Assembly (NCBI GenBank): GCA_036785705.1 | Contig: JAWUZG010000015.1 | Coordinates: forward strand, 2,557,001-2,621,000 | Direction of reading: 5' to 3' | DNA length: 64,000 nt | Source of the DNA: Acanthornis magna | Lineage: Eukaryota > Chordata > Aves > Passeriformes > Acanthizidae | Shown: positions 15,321-28,366 of the stretch, piece after piece | Numbering within the stretch: the first letter of the stretch is position 1 | How the letters are laid out: every line of letters begins with the position of its first letter | Made by a program: the position numbers and the translations under genes | The notes under the pieces: model-generated | Seen by the model: only the letters and a program-made list of their open reading frames with translations | Databases searched by the model: none | Told to the model about the DNA's origin: nothing

Positions 15321-18211
15321 GCACTAAACAATAAACTGAATCAGAAAAACCCTGTCAAGTTGTTGAAGATACTCAAGTGTGAAAAACATGATAAATAATT
15401 AGCTATTTAAATAAATCCTTATATGGAAGCCTCTCCAGTATGAATTACACAGTGCAAATTCCAAATTTACAGTTCTAAGACAGGCTCATGAAGGAAAGGC
15501 TCTACAGGTGTTTTAGCTGTCTCAGTATTTATTACTGGAACTGGGACCAGAATAGTTTCAGTTAATTATTCAGCACCAGGATGTCCTGTTAGGAGAAAGA
15601 ACTTTCTGCAGTTCAAAAGTAATACAAAATGAGAACATCTCTGTTCTACAGCTGAGCCTGATCTTGTGCTGGAGCTGGTTCTAGAAATGTCACATCAGGC
15701 TCCTCATTGATTTCCTCGAATACAAGAAGTGCAGTGTGGAATGGAAGTAGGGGATACATGTGTGTGTAATGCAGGCTCTGGAATGTGTTCCTGGCATGAA
15801 AAGATAATTATCTTCCACATAATTATATAGGATACTCACCAGCTCCATTTTTTTTTACTTTCTGTAAAGCCATTATGAAGAGATGTGATGAATATGAAAA
15901 AGACTCTTTAAAGCTTTTGTGTATTAGTTTGTTTATTTAAAAAGAAATGTTTTCATGCTTGATGCACACAGTTCTATATTCATGCCAAACATGCTCATTA
16001 AAACTGACACAACATCCTTGCCATCATGGGGTAATATCACCTCTGCTGGTGATGCTCAAGTCCCCCTGCTTCACCCAGGAGATTGGGGATGTTGATATGA
16101 CAAATAGATTCTGTATTGAATTGTCCTCTTTTGCCATCAGGGTGGCTGGAAGAGCATGTCCCTTCTGTCCCTTGGAACCATTAGGGAGATAAACTCAGCT
16201 GAGGTATTTGTGTGGCTTAGATTTCACTGTTAAAAACCTGTTTTTTCCTGCATGCATTAATAAGCAGCTGGAAGCTGTGAAAACTATCTGAGTTTATCAG
16301 GCTCATCCAGATCACAGAAGTTTCTGGGCACATTTGAATTCATCTGCCCGAGTTCTGCACACAAATCAAGGTCCTCGAATTTATCACCTTGTGAGCAGGA
16401 GGCAGTCCCTGGCTGGTGCTCCAGCAGTGCCAGGACACTGATAATGAGGGTTCCCTGGGGCTGCCTGCTCTCTCTTTCTGTTTTTCCCCAGTTTACACAA
16501 GCACAGGCAGTGTTCAGAGGTCCCTGTGCTGTGTGTGAGGAGCTGAGGACAGCTTTGATCGAACACGTAATGATGCTTCTCCTTTGAGCACTGCACCAGC
16601 AGTGCATCCAGCCTTGTTTGTGAAGGTTCTGCTGCCTCTGAAATATCTGAGTGAGGGAGAGTGGCTCTGTCATTAGCAGAGTGTCTGAAAAAGCCTCTTC
16701 TTCCTTTATTTCTTTGCAGCCACAGTGGTGTAGGGAATGCAGCACTCCCTCCTTGGTGTTGGCTGGTAATTACCTGGACTTGTCACTTCTCTGGTAATTC
16801 TCTAGTTTACTCCAGTTCAGCAGCAGTTGCTTTAACTCAGTTTTAATCATTGGGTGGGTGTGTGGTAAGAAAAGGGGAGGCAAAGAGATTACAAACATTC
16901 TCCAAGAGCTGTAACTCCACTTTCTCCTCTTTCCATCCAACTTAATATCTGTGAAGGAAAGAACTGGAAGACAAAGCCATTGTACTGTAGATTTTCAGTC
17001 ATAAGAAGCATGGGTTCTCTCAAAAGGAAATATTTCCCTCTCCTCAAGTTTAACTTCCGAGACAGAAGTGGGAAATGAAACCATTTCCTTGAGGAGTGAT
17101 TATTGTGCAGTTTATATAAAGGACACAGTGTTCAGATTGCATCCAGTGCCACACAGACTTGCAATAATGGTCCAGCATATGCTTTTCTTGTTTCTCTTGT
17201 CTGTATTAATTAACAGGGTATAAATAGATATATTCAGGAAGAATACAAAGCTAAAAGGGATACCAGACAAGTTCATAACTAATGGTGTATTCTCAATTCA
17301 ATCTATATTTTTCCCAACTTTTTTGTTTCTCTCTTCAGTAGCCTTTTTGTTCCTGTGTAAGATGAGCAGGGAGTACAGTTTAAAGCTGATCTTGTTTCTA
17401 ACCTGGGAAATGATAATGGCTTTCCTATCACACCACTGAATGTCTTAACTAAATACATGATACACATGCAAACCTTTTAGTTTATAGTTAGATTTATTAG
17501 GAAAGTGTAGGGTAACTGCATGGAAATTAATTCAGGACTGTTGATGCTCAGAAAAGAACATAAAATACCAAGAACACATCCCATACCTTTGCTAACTGGA
17601 AGTTTTCTTGCAGTGGATGACCACCAGATGTGTGCCGTTATCAAACAAGCCTGGCAACTTTTCATTCTTTATTCCTTTTTAATGTACAAATTTTCATGCA
17701 GGTTGATTGTTAATGATGCTCACGTGACATTGCAATTCAAAATTACACTTTTTTTCTTCCTTATGACTGAGCTTAAAGACTTAGCACAAAAGATGAGTCA
17801 CATTCATTGTTAATTTTCTTCTGCTCATCTTTCCTCTGCCTGCTTAATTGTAGGGAAGTTATTAATGGGCTCCTCCTGAAAAACAGAATCTAAAGCTGTT
17901 CTTAATTTATCCACCCTGTGGTTACAATGCTGCTAAATGCTTTTCATTCAAGAAAAGTCGCTTGAAGTATCATCTGCCTCCATTCATGAATGGTGGTGAA
18001 ATTCTGGTATGGTTCAGGCAGAGTTGGACACTTCTGAGATATAATTGTTGAGTAGGATCTGTATTCTCAACAGGACAGGGATACCCCTTTCATATCAAAA
18101 TAGATATTGTTTGCAAAAGAAAAAATTAACCCACACTAAAAAAGTAATGTTTTACTTGATGTGAAAAGAAAGCTAAGATGCACCAGATTTCTTAGTAAGA
18201 AAGAATGATTG

Positions 18212-18246
18212 TTACACAATGTAATTACACAACTTGTGTTACACAA
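18212..18246. promoter_or_regulatory. Three TTACACAA octamers, C/EBP- or PAR-bZIP-like (speculative)
   Basis: TTACACAA occurs at 18212, 18225 and 18239, all in the same direction and 13-14 bp apart. The octamer resembles the C/EBP and PAR-bZIP core TTRCNNAA. Seen: the motif cluster. Inferred: any enhancer role. Confidence 0.25.
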
Positions 18247-19960
18247 CACAAATGATAAACCTGCAAGACAAAGGGTGCATTTGTAATACAGCGAGACTTG
18301 GAGATCCCATCTGTGTAGAAGAAAGAAATTAATTTCCAAAGAAAGGAGAAAATTGTTTCTGTAGATGCAAATGCCTAAAGCCAACGTGCTTATTGGAACT
18401 TGTAAAAATTTTGCAGCACCAGACATTAAAGAAGTGCAGTTACTGAATCCCTTTCAGACATGCAGGAGCTCCTGAAGGCTCTCTGCGAAAGTCTTCCACT
18501 TGTTGTAGGACACTAAGAAGTTGAAAATCACCTGTGGAAGGGGAGAATTCTGCCCTGAGCCAGGTGCTGATGAATTCCCCAGCCATCTTTGCCTTGATTT
18601 CAGCTTTCCACTTTGCTGGCAGCACCCTGTGAGTCTGCAGAACGCATGGTTGGGTTTCTTAGGATGTGTGAAACACGTGCCTAGAGCTTATATTTATTGT
18701 TTTTAAATGAACTGCAAAGCAAGATATAAAGCAGCTAAAAGTATTTGTTGCTTCCTTCCCTTGCCCTGATTTAATGAACTTAGCTTTCTTTTGCTTTGTA
18801 CTACTTGAAGCACCTTGGATTGGAATTCCTTAAACAATTCCTTCTCGTGGGTGCTCAGCCATCAGAGCGTTCCAGGTCTGCAAGTCAAACACACTCTCCT
18901 CCCTCCGTTTAGCACAGACACTGCAAGGTTAAACTCCTCTGCTGCTTTGGAGGGTGGCATTTACAAGCTGAACCTCTAATCCTAAAGCAAAGAAGGTTGA
19001 AAGTTCATGAGGAAAAAGTGATGGAGCTCTGTAAACACTTGACTGGTGGAGCTCGCGGCTGGGGATAGTGGCATTAAGGCAGCTCCAGAATCTTCTTAGC
19101 TCCCAATCTGGGAGATGGCAGCAGGCTTTTGAAGTCTGTGAGTGGTGCTGAATGGAGACGGTTCTGAGAGTTCGTGGCAGGAATTCGGGTGAATGGGATT
19201 TTTAAAGTTTGCATAGCATTTAGCTGTGAATGCTGGAGCTGAGCGGATTTGCTTTCCGAGCCAATGTACCTGAACTCCAGGGAGCAGCTGATGTTGATTA
19301 TGTCTGCATTTGTCCTATCTGAATGAAGAGATTAAAGAGCCTGTGTCGGTGTTAAGGAAAGAATGATCACTTTGAAGTTAGTTCACCGTTCAACACTGAG
19401 ATTGTGAGACAAGAAAACAGCCAAAATTGCAGTTTTGAGTGGAGGTTTTTCAGCCCTCCTTTTCCAGCTCTACCCAATTGAAAAATGCTTCATTTTCCAA
19501 AGCAAATAATTTCCCAGCATCCATTCTAGCTGCAAGCTGATGAAATTATTTTCTCATAGAATCACCCCCCCAAACCTGTTGTTCTGTGTTTTAGCTTTGC
19601 TCTGAGGTGCTGATTTTCTGCCATGGTAAATACCTCCTCTGGGGCTGGGGGATTGGTTCAGGTCACATCCTCCCCATCCCCCCTGCCCAGCTGTGACGTT
19701 TAAAGATGCTTTAGATCTGAGACCAGAAACCTGCTGAGCAACAGGGTGATGGTTGCAGCAAGCCCTGCAACTATTCTAGTGACTGGCCTAGGAATCTGAG
19801 AAGAAAAAACCCACGAGATGATGTTCCCTACTTCCCAAAAGTCCACACTGCCTGCTGAACACCTGCACTATTGCACCTTCACGGTGACCAGGAATGGTTT
19901 TAAACTAAAAGAGGAGAGATTTAGATTAGATGGTAGGATGAAATTCTTCGCTCAGAGTGT

Positions 19961-20144
19961 GCCAAGGCCCTGGCACAGGTGCCCAGAGAAGCTGTGGCTG
20001 CCCCTGGATCCCTGGCAGTGTCCAAGGCCAGGTTGGACAGGGCTTGGAGCAGCCTGGGACAGTGGGAGGTGTCCCTGCCCATGGCTGGGGTGAAATGGGA
20101 TGATCTTTAAGGTTCCCTGCCAACCCAAACTATTCTGTGATTGT
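19961..20144 (+). mobile_element. CR1 LINE 3' fragment, sense orientation
   Basis: Forward copy: GCCCTGGCACAGGTGCCCAG, the GGACAGTGGGAGGTGTCCCT block, and the end CCAACCCAAACTATTCTGTG, which is the CR1 3' terminus with its ATTCTGTG unit. Truncated at nearly the same point as the antisense copies at 1798 and 11510. Confidence 0.92.
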
Positions 20145-20210
20145 GCTCTGCTCTGGTGCCACGATATACAAAACTCCTGTCTAAAGAAGTTACTCCAGTC
20201 CTCTTTCTCC

Positions 20211-20231
20211 TTTTTTTTTTTTTTTTTTTTT
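20211..20231. repeat. Poly-T tract (21)
   Basis: Uninterrupted run of T after TCTTTCTCC. Confidence 0.95.
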
Positions 20232-22989
20232 AAACCAGGTTTCTCTCCAGTGCATCTCTTGCCTCTCTCTCTCTTTCTCAGCAGGAAACTTTCCGTCAGT
20301 GTTTGTTTGCATGTGAGGAAGATGCAAATAGCTGCACGACTTGGGCTCTCTCTGTTTGGATCCCATAAATCAGGCTTTGCAAATGCTTTACTGTCCTATT
20401 TATTACCCTGCAGCTACTACTGACTTACATGACAGACTACAACTTACAAACTGTTTGTTCCCTCAGCAGGGTACAGACACAAATTAAAATGGAAGAGGTT
20501 TGGATTTCTCGCTTCTATAATTTTCTCTTTCCTTCATATTACAGCAAATCCTTCTTTTGTTGCTGCTGCTGCTGCTGATTTTTTGACTGACCCTTGTGAA
20601 CACTGCTGACCATGTCATGCTGCCTTTTGATCAGCAGTGTGTTATTACTGAGTCTTCTGACCCAGATTGCTCATCAAATAGTGATTTATCAGTATTTCCC
20701 ACGATGTTGAAGTTGAAACTCTAAATATAAAAATTTTGGGCTTGCTCTTACATTGTTTTCTACCACCTCTCTTTTACTTAACCTCACCTGTGCTCTGCTT
20801 GAGGAGCCTTGCAGATAATTTGCTTTTTACTTGTGTCAAAAATACGGTACTTCAAAGATGACCAAAAATTTTGGTACACTGTTTTTTTTTTGCCTTTTGG
20901 CAAGGCCGTTCAGAGCATGCGGCAATTGCTCAGCTCGTGGAAGGTTTTATGATCATTGTTGTAATCACAAAGCTAAATGCTCTTGAGGACTGAAATCTTG
21001 TCATAAACAAGCATTTCATATAAAATTATATATATATAAACATGAGGATTACTTAAGGGTAGTCCTGTTTCATTAATTTATCTTACAGGATTTAAAATGA
21101 GTAATTAGGAAAAATGCATTTTTTGTCTCCAAGATATCTCTTCACCACATGTATGGTCCCCTCAAAGCTTGGCCAATGGGATATAATTCAGCATTAGCTG
21201 ACACTGCATTTAGTCAAGGAGACTAAGGAAAATCATTCTGTTATAGAATTATCCTCAAATTCACCATAATGTCTTTATATCTCATCCTCATGGAATCACA
21301 GTACTGTTATAGTCTTTAGAGTGGGATTATTGGTATTTCCTGAGCAAAAAGGGGATTTTAATAGCCTTCATTAAAGCTGTGATAGTTTCAACAGGGACTA
21401 GACTAGTCTCTCTTCCAAGATTTACTTTCAGCAGAAAGGATGAGAATTTTCTCTATGGCTCAGCCCCAGGTGTAGCAGTACTACACTCATAAGGAAGTTT
21501 TATTGTTTTTCATATATCTCACCTCACTTACAGCTGTCATGACAGGAAGAAAAAAATATTTAATCTAATTTGACCTTCTGTAAAATGCAGGCCGTAGAAT
21601 TTACAAGTCATTCTTGCATCATGAGCAATGTTGTATAAATAAAGCAGAAGAGTCTTCAAAAAGGATTGTGATTGAGAGGTTTTAAATTATAGAAAATCTC
21701 ACCAGCCTTAGATAAGCTCTTTAAATATTTAATTATCTTCCCTGTGTAGTGTCTATACCTTATTTGAGTCAGATGCTTCCAGCTTTTGCATCTTAAGCCT
21801 TTCTTCTAAATATAACCAATCTTGAAGTATTGAATGTGAACTCGTATTGACCACGATCTTGGCTTTGTTTGGTTAATTTATGTGTCTTCAGGATCTTTGC
21901 AAGGTCCCTTGCTCTGTTGAAGAACTGCTGTCAGTTCTGGGGAAAATATCTCAAACTGGACTTTCAGCTATATTTGTGGAATGTTTTCTTTTATTTCCAC
22001 AATGGTTTGTTCCCTTTCTTGCTATGGAATGGGGAAACTTCTAAGCATGTGGATTTTTATTAATATTTCTTTCCCCGATTCTAACACAAAGATAAGGACA
22101 GGGACTATAAACATGTCCTGCATGGTTAAGGAAAAACACTTGTTCCGCAAGGAATGTTTCATGTGACAGGAGATCATTGCCTGTGTGGTGATTTCTTCAT
22201 CAAGCAGTCACAAATGACACATTTATTAATGAGAAAGTGTCCTGGAGACCTCAAAAATGGAGACTTGATGGAAGTCATTGGTATTCAGTTCAGGTGTGGT
22301 AAAATTTAACATTATTTTTTTAATCAATCAGTCTTTTGGTGCCAGTCCCCAAAAGAAATGCCTTGAGCCCACCCCAGAAGGGATTTCTGTGTCACAGAAA
22401 AGCTTTCATAGCTGGGACATGCAGGACTTTTTGTGCACTCCTGCACCAAATTTCTAACCCTGACTGCACACCATGAAGGCTGAACTTGTTCCACAGCGTC
22501 AGAATGCGTTCCCTGGCATGTCAGATTTTGGATAATTTGAGGGAATGTGGGGATTCCTGCTCACCTGCTGTCCCAAGCCTTTGGATGTGCACATGAGTGC
22601 CTTGGGAATCCTGTGCTGTTCTATCAACACTGACCTGTCCAGAAAAAAATGTGAGCAAAAGGAGAAATGAAGTGATGTGGTGTGTGATCATCTCGCTCTG
22701 GTAGCTGTGAACTCCACCCCTGGCACCTTTATTCTTTATTATTATTCAGGAATTCATCCAGGAGATAAATTGCCCAGATTTGTAGCTGGATTGTAGCAAA
22801 AGTTTCTTTCAGAATTCCTTCCGTTTCTCTCTGTATTTATGTCCTTCAATTCTGACAGGAATAAAGCACAGAAAGTATTTTGAGACCTGGCAGCCAGACT
22901 CACCAGCATTGAGGTGAGCTGGTAGTTTGGCCATTATGCATAATCTTTTGGAGTAAATAGGAGTCAGATTTTGTTTGGTGCTGTCTCTC

Positions 22990-23001
<12 letters not shown>

Positions 23002-23028
<27 letters not shown>
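23002..23028. repeat. Poly-T tract (27)
   Basis: Longest homopolymer in the window, followed by AACAG. Confidence 0.95.
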
Positions 23029-23032
<4 letters not shown>

Positions 23033-25675
23033 GAGTATTGAGTGGTAGTTTCAATCCTCCCCAATTTCTCTCAGGCTCTGAAATGCTTTTTGTGAAATAC
23101 CAACACCTATCACCCATCATTGCAGCTCTCAGGGTGAACAGCACTCTGTGCAGCATATTGGAATTTCTAGCATTTATTACTGCCTCAAAATGCACTTTGT
23201 GAAAAAGGAAAGAATTGATCTTTTGGTGTAATACTGTGGAGTCTCTCAGAGGGAACAGCCTAAATCAAGAAGTATGTTTCAAGGCTGAGTTTTAAACTGG
23301 AAATAAACAGAAATACAGCCCAGGAGAGGGAAAGCTGGAAGGAGTGTTGTGGTCTGCAGGGTATTGTGAAACTCTCTGTATCATAAAAACCTGAAATAAA
23401 AAGGGAACTATTGAGTGGCAAAGAAAGACTCACCTGGTTTTCACATGCCTTCCCTGGTTAGCAGCCACTGCGGCTGTGTCTGCCTGCTATTCGTGGGACA
23501 TTCGATCACTAGGGCTGCTGATACCTCTAGTGTTGACTTTTTATGGGAGGTGTGGGGGATTTTGGAAACAAATCCTAGAATTTGCTTCAGCCCTGGGGTT
23601 TTGGTTTTTTTATGTGGGCAAGGAGAGCTCCCAGCCAGAGTGATCCCTTCTGGTTAATATCTGCATTGTTGGGTTTTGGTTTGGTTTGTTTGGGTACTTT
23701 TACATCCAAATTTTACTGATGCTTAGCCAAGGCTCTGTTTTTATCATTTAAGTTTTGTTTTTGCTGCTTAGATCTCGACAGGTTGCCAGCCTTACCTGTG
23801 GATTTTGGTTTTTTTTGTCAAGTGTGCCTTGATCATTTCAGATAAGTGAACCTGCAACCTGACCTTAAATGTGAAGAGTTTTTCTGGAGCTCACAGTGCT
23901 TGAGACAGAGCGTCTCTGGTTGTTCCAGCTAGAAAATAATCAAAGGCAGTGAAACTGGGGGGGAAGAGCTGAACAGATGTATTTACTTGGAAAATACAAC
24001 TTAGTGCTCACTATCCCAGCTGGCATATGAACAGACATATGTAAACCACGGAGTGTGTGTGACCTCTAAGCACATGCAAAACACTCCAGAATATTTTTAC
24101 ACCATGTACTCATAGGATTGCTTAACTCCCTAAAGTCTAAGCAACCTCAGCCATCTTTACTTAGTGGTTTTAGGAACTTGGATTTTGCTCCTGGGATTTT
24201 TAGGGTGGGGGATGGTGGAGAGGGTTAGCAGAGGGTTGTAATTCTGCTTCAAAAGCAGTGTAATGACTGGCACAGATGGATCGGATTTATCTGAGGTGAA
24301 ATAATAAGAAAAAATAAAGGAAAAAATAAATTATATAAATGTAGGTACATCAGGAATGGGCTCACTACTTACCTGAGCATGGCTTCCACAACAAGGCTGG
24401 CAGGAACTACAGGCAAATAAACTTTCTAACACACGGCATGACCTGAAAATCACGTGAGAGCATGAGGAAAGAGCCTTCTGAAGTTTACACTGTGCACTTG
24501 GTGAGGTGTTCTAATGGAAGTTATTTCAGGTGGCTCATGCACAGTAAATTAGCAGCCTCCAGTATTTACTGCACTCAGTGGCACGCTACCTGCTTGAAAA
24601 GCTGTAAAAAAGGGAGGTTCTGTCTTGACTCAAACCATTGCAGGTATCTGTGTCAGCTGTGAGGTTTTTCTGTGTGTCTGTTCCTCGCCTTTCTCATTAG
24701 CTGCTCTCCAGGGCAGCAATTGAAGTGACAACTCCAACGTTTTCCACTCACTGACACCTCTGCCCACGTCAAAATGTTTTGCTGCAGGTGAGGTGATAAT
24801 TTTCCTCACATCAATCAAACTTCTGTCAGTAAGATCAGGCAAATGGCCCTCTGGTTCCTGCAGCATATATTTATCCTGTTTTCAATCTGAACAGGAGAAA
24901 ATACAGTAGGTAATTCTGCTAGAAGGGAATGGAGGAAATGACTAATAATTGGCCAGTGAGACACTTGCATTGATAGGGTTATTCCACAGCAGTAGAGGTT
25001 TATTTACAATTACAACAGCGTGAGTCCTTGTGTGGGGACTGGGCTATTGATATGTGTGGCTTTTTATGTGGTTTTTGTAGACAGCAAAAGAGGAAAGGCA
25101 GTTTGTTTCAATCTGTAATGTTAATATTGTATGTCAAAAATACACTTTTAAATTTGTTTCTCCATTAGGTTACAGCCTCTAACATGCTCTTTCTCTTACC
25201 ATTTGTGTCTATTGATCAAACTAATGTTCCAGGCAGTCTTATCACAAACAGAGGAAAAAGAAGTTCAGCTTGTTGTTGGATATGTGAGACACTGTGTTTG
25301 TATCCTTGGGGAGAAATGAGTCAACTTTTATGATCAAACTATGATTCAGAAGTGCTTTGTGACAAAATGTGTTTAAGTAGCGCAAACCAAAACAAACCCA
25401 GCACTATCTTAGAACAAAGCCCAAAAGCTTCAGTGTGGCACAACTCTGATTACACTGTGTGTCCTATTGAATCCTGCTGACACCACCACGTTTTGCTCAT
25501 CCTAGAAGTTCATTTCAGGGGAAAAAGCCATCTGTACTTGCCACACCTGGGCTGTGTGTGTAGGGATTGGCCCTTGGAGCTTTTTGTTGGGAAAGGAACA
25601 GAACACTGAACTCTTCTGTTTTCTCCCAGGTCTTGCCTGGAGGTTATTCGAACAAGGCATGTCATATTTCGAGAT

Positions 25676-25812
25676 AGAATCACAGAGTCGTTATGGTTGG
25701 AAAAGACCCCCAAGGCCATCAAGTCCAACCTGTGACCAATCCCCACCTTGTCACCAGCCCAGAGCACTGAGTGCCACATCCAGGCACTCCTTGGACACCT
25801 CCAGGGAGGATC
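25676..25812 (-). mobile_element. CR1 LINE 3' fragment, short
   Basis: GAATCACAGAGTCGTTATGG, GTTGGAAAAGACCCCCAAGG, then CACATCCAGGCACTCCTTGG. This matches the CR1 subfamily seen forward at 58582-59023 in its last ~135 bp. Confidence 0.85.
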
Positions 25813-28209
25813 TTTAAGGCTCCTGAAAGGAAAAAAATCCTTCTGTGTGCACAGCAGAGAATCAAATTGGACATTTCCTGGGCTTCTGTAAATAGGTGGA
25901 GACAGGAGACAAACTAAGAGGCAGTAATTATGATGGTGGCAATTCTCCAAACAAACAGAAATTTGCTTGTTAGGTGACAATGTGACACATTCACCTGCCA
26001 GAGCTGAGTGCCCAGAGCTGAGCAGAGCAAATCTTCCTTTTTTCTTCGTATAAGTGACTGAGGATTTGCTCTCTGAGGCCACTAAAATGAATGCTCAGAA
26101 TAGCTGTACTTGATATCACTTAAAGTGATTATTTCTGGTTATTTCTGGAGTAGCTGTGGCTCTATAGCTAGGGTAAACTTTAAATATTTGTGGATTTAGG
26201 GCAGTGGCTGTAGGTACCCAGGAGCACAAGCACAGGTAGAGATCTTGCCATGCTCTGTATTGTGTGAGAGCAAACATTTACTCTAAGCTTGTATTTGTTA
26301 ACTTTTGTGAAGAACTAAACCCAGGGGACTTAATGTGATATTTAATGAAATTACTGTGATTGAGGCCCTGAGGCCAATGGCAGAAAATGTGACCGTGTTA
26401 GGATCATTTGCCTGAAATAATACCTCAAACAATTTCTATGTTAAATGAGTTGTCTGATACCTTGGTAGGGTATCTGTGTTCCATTACAGATGTCGGCATG
26501 TTCCTCTTTGGAGCCTTCACCTGGAGAGAATGAATGAAAAGCATTCAGCAAAACCCTGCTGGATTACATTTTCAGGAAAATTAACAAATGCAAACTTAAT
26601 TAGAGTGATAGAAATCATGAAGGATGCGGACTGGTAAATCTTACGTGAAATTAATATTCAGGAAGAAAACAAAATGCTGTGGGATGTACACAAGTGTGCT
26701 GGTCAAATTGCCATGTGATCCCAGAAGTTAATCCAATGCAGGAGGTACTCACGTGGATGTTTGGTTTGAATATGTGGCTCAGGAACACCCTTACCCCATG
26801 ATAATAGGAAAATCCACTTTTTCATTTAGTTTTCTGTGGTTCACTTGCACTGAGGGTTGTTTTGGGATGAGACCTTGATCAGTGTCAGAGGACTTGGCTG
26901 GATTTCTCAGATTTAGCTGTCAGTGGTCAGCTTTCACCATCTGCAGGAATGGTGGCCATTTCTTTTTTTCATTCAAAATCCACCCTTTCTTGCATTCTTT
27001 TGCCCATCCCCAAAGCAGAACTTTCCACCCTACTTCTCTTCCTACCATCTCTCTCCTTTGTTTCCCAGTTCTTCCTGCTGCACTCTCCTTTGCTGCTGTT
27101 CCTCCATGCTGACCTGGAAATAGGTTTCTAATTCAGGGATAAAAGGATGAGATTGGAGCTGAGAGTCCTTGGTGTCCTTAGGGAGGAATTACTCTGTCTG
27201 GAGCTTTGAGTAACTGTGTGAGGGAAGAATAAGTTCCTCCTTTCTCTCCCCTGCCACAACTTGTGCAAAAATAAGCTATTATATTTCCACTTGAATCCCA
27301 GTGTTTCTGTGGACTGGGTGACCCAAAAGGAAACATTTTTTAGGTGAATATTGCTGCTTGTTGAAGTCCCTGTATCATCAAGCCATGGGCTAGAGCTGCT
27401 GGGCTGAAAAGGAGGTTTGAATTCTCCAGTTTTTCCAAGTGAAGGACAGGCAGACCATTAGCAGAGTGCCTGGGATAGCTGAAGGTCACATCAGTGATAA
27501 CCAATTAGTGTTTGACTTATCAGTTGAAAAAAGCCATTTCAAATGTAATTAGTCAACAAAAGCCTTTCATGTTCTTTAAAGACCACCTCAGGGATTGCTG
27601 ACTTCAGACAGGTTAAAGCCAGTTCATTTTTAATATGATCATTTGGAATGTTGCAACAAAGTTTATTTTAGTGCAGGAGGCTTTGCTGTTCAATGGTTAA
27701 AAAGAAACTTCTTGAAAGCAGCTTTTTCTTTGTGGATTTCTGGTGGAAAAGAACCCACAGTAAACACCACTGCCATCTGTTTCAAGGAAGAAATGTTGGG
27801 CTATGAATGTCCTTGCAAAAGCTGAAAAGCTTTTTAGGAGCTAAAAATGCGTAATTTTAGAATTTTTGTTTGATTTTTCATTGATTTGATTGCATTGAAC
27901 CAGATGGGGTTTGTTGTTTTTTTCCATGAAAAGCCTTCACCAGATCCATGTGTATGACTCTTGGAGAAAATACATGGCTAGCAAATTTGGAGCTCATGAT
28001 GAAGAGATCTGAAGCTGCAGTGTCTCACACATTTCTGAACACTTCAGCACGGGAAGAACTGCAAACCTGCCGTGCCACCTATGATGAATGAGCTTATTTT
28101 CCAAACAGATTTTCTATGCCTAATGCACATTTTTGCATCTGTCCATTCCCTTCCCTGTGCATTCACTAGGAAAGTAAAGGAACTTTGATTCCAAAGAGTC
28201 TTTTTTCCC

Positions 28210-28366
28210 CAGGGAATGAGCACAGCCCCAGAGCTCCAGGAGCATTTGGACATCACTCTCAGGGATGCCCAGGGTGGGATTGTTGGGGTGTCTGTGCAGG
28301 GCTGGGAGCTGGGCTGGATGATCCCTGTGGGTCCCTCCCAGCTCAGGATATTCCATGATTCCATCA
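28210..28366 (+). mobile_element. CR1 LINE 3' fragment, sense orientation
   Basis: CAGCCCCAGAGCTCCAGGAG, GATTGTTGGGGTGTCTGTGC, GGCTGGATGATCCCTGTGGG, ending near CTCAGGATATTCCATGATTC. It is the reverse counterpart of the copies at 11037 and 56582. Confidence 0.88.

Noticed and set aside
19554..19570. CATAGAATCACC as the start of a reverse CR1
   Set aside because: The sequence after it does not continue into any CR1 block.
20561..20578. Short (TGC)n run as an expandable triplet repeat
   Set aside because: Only about six units and intronic; not distinctive.
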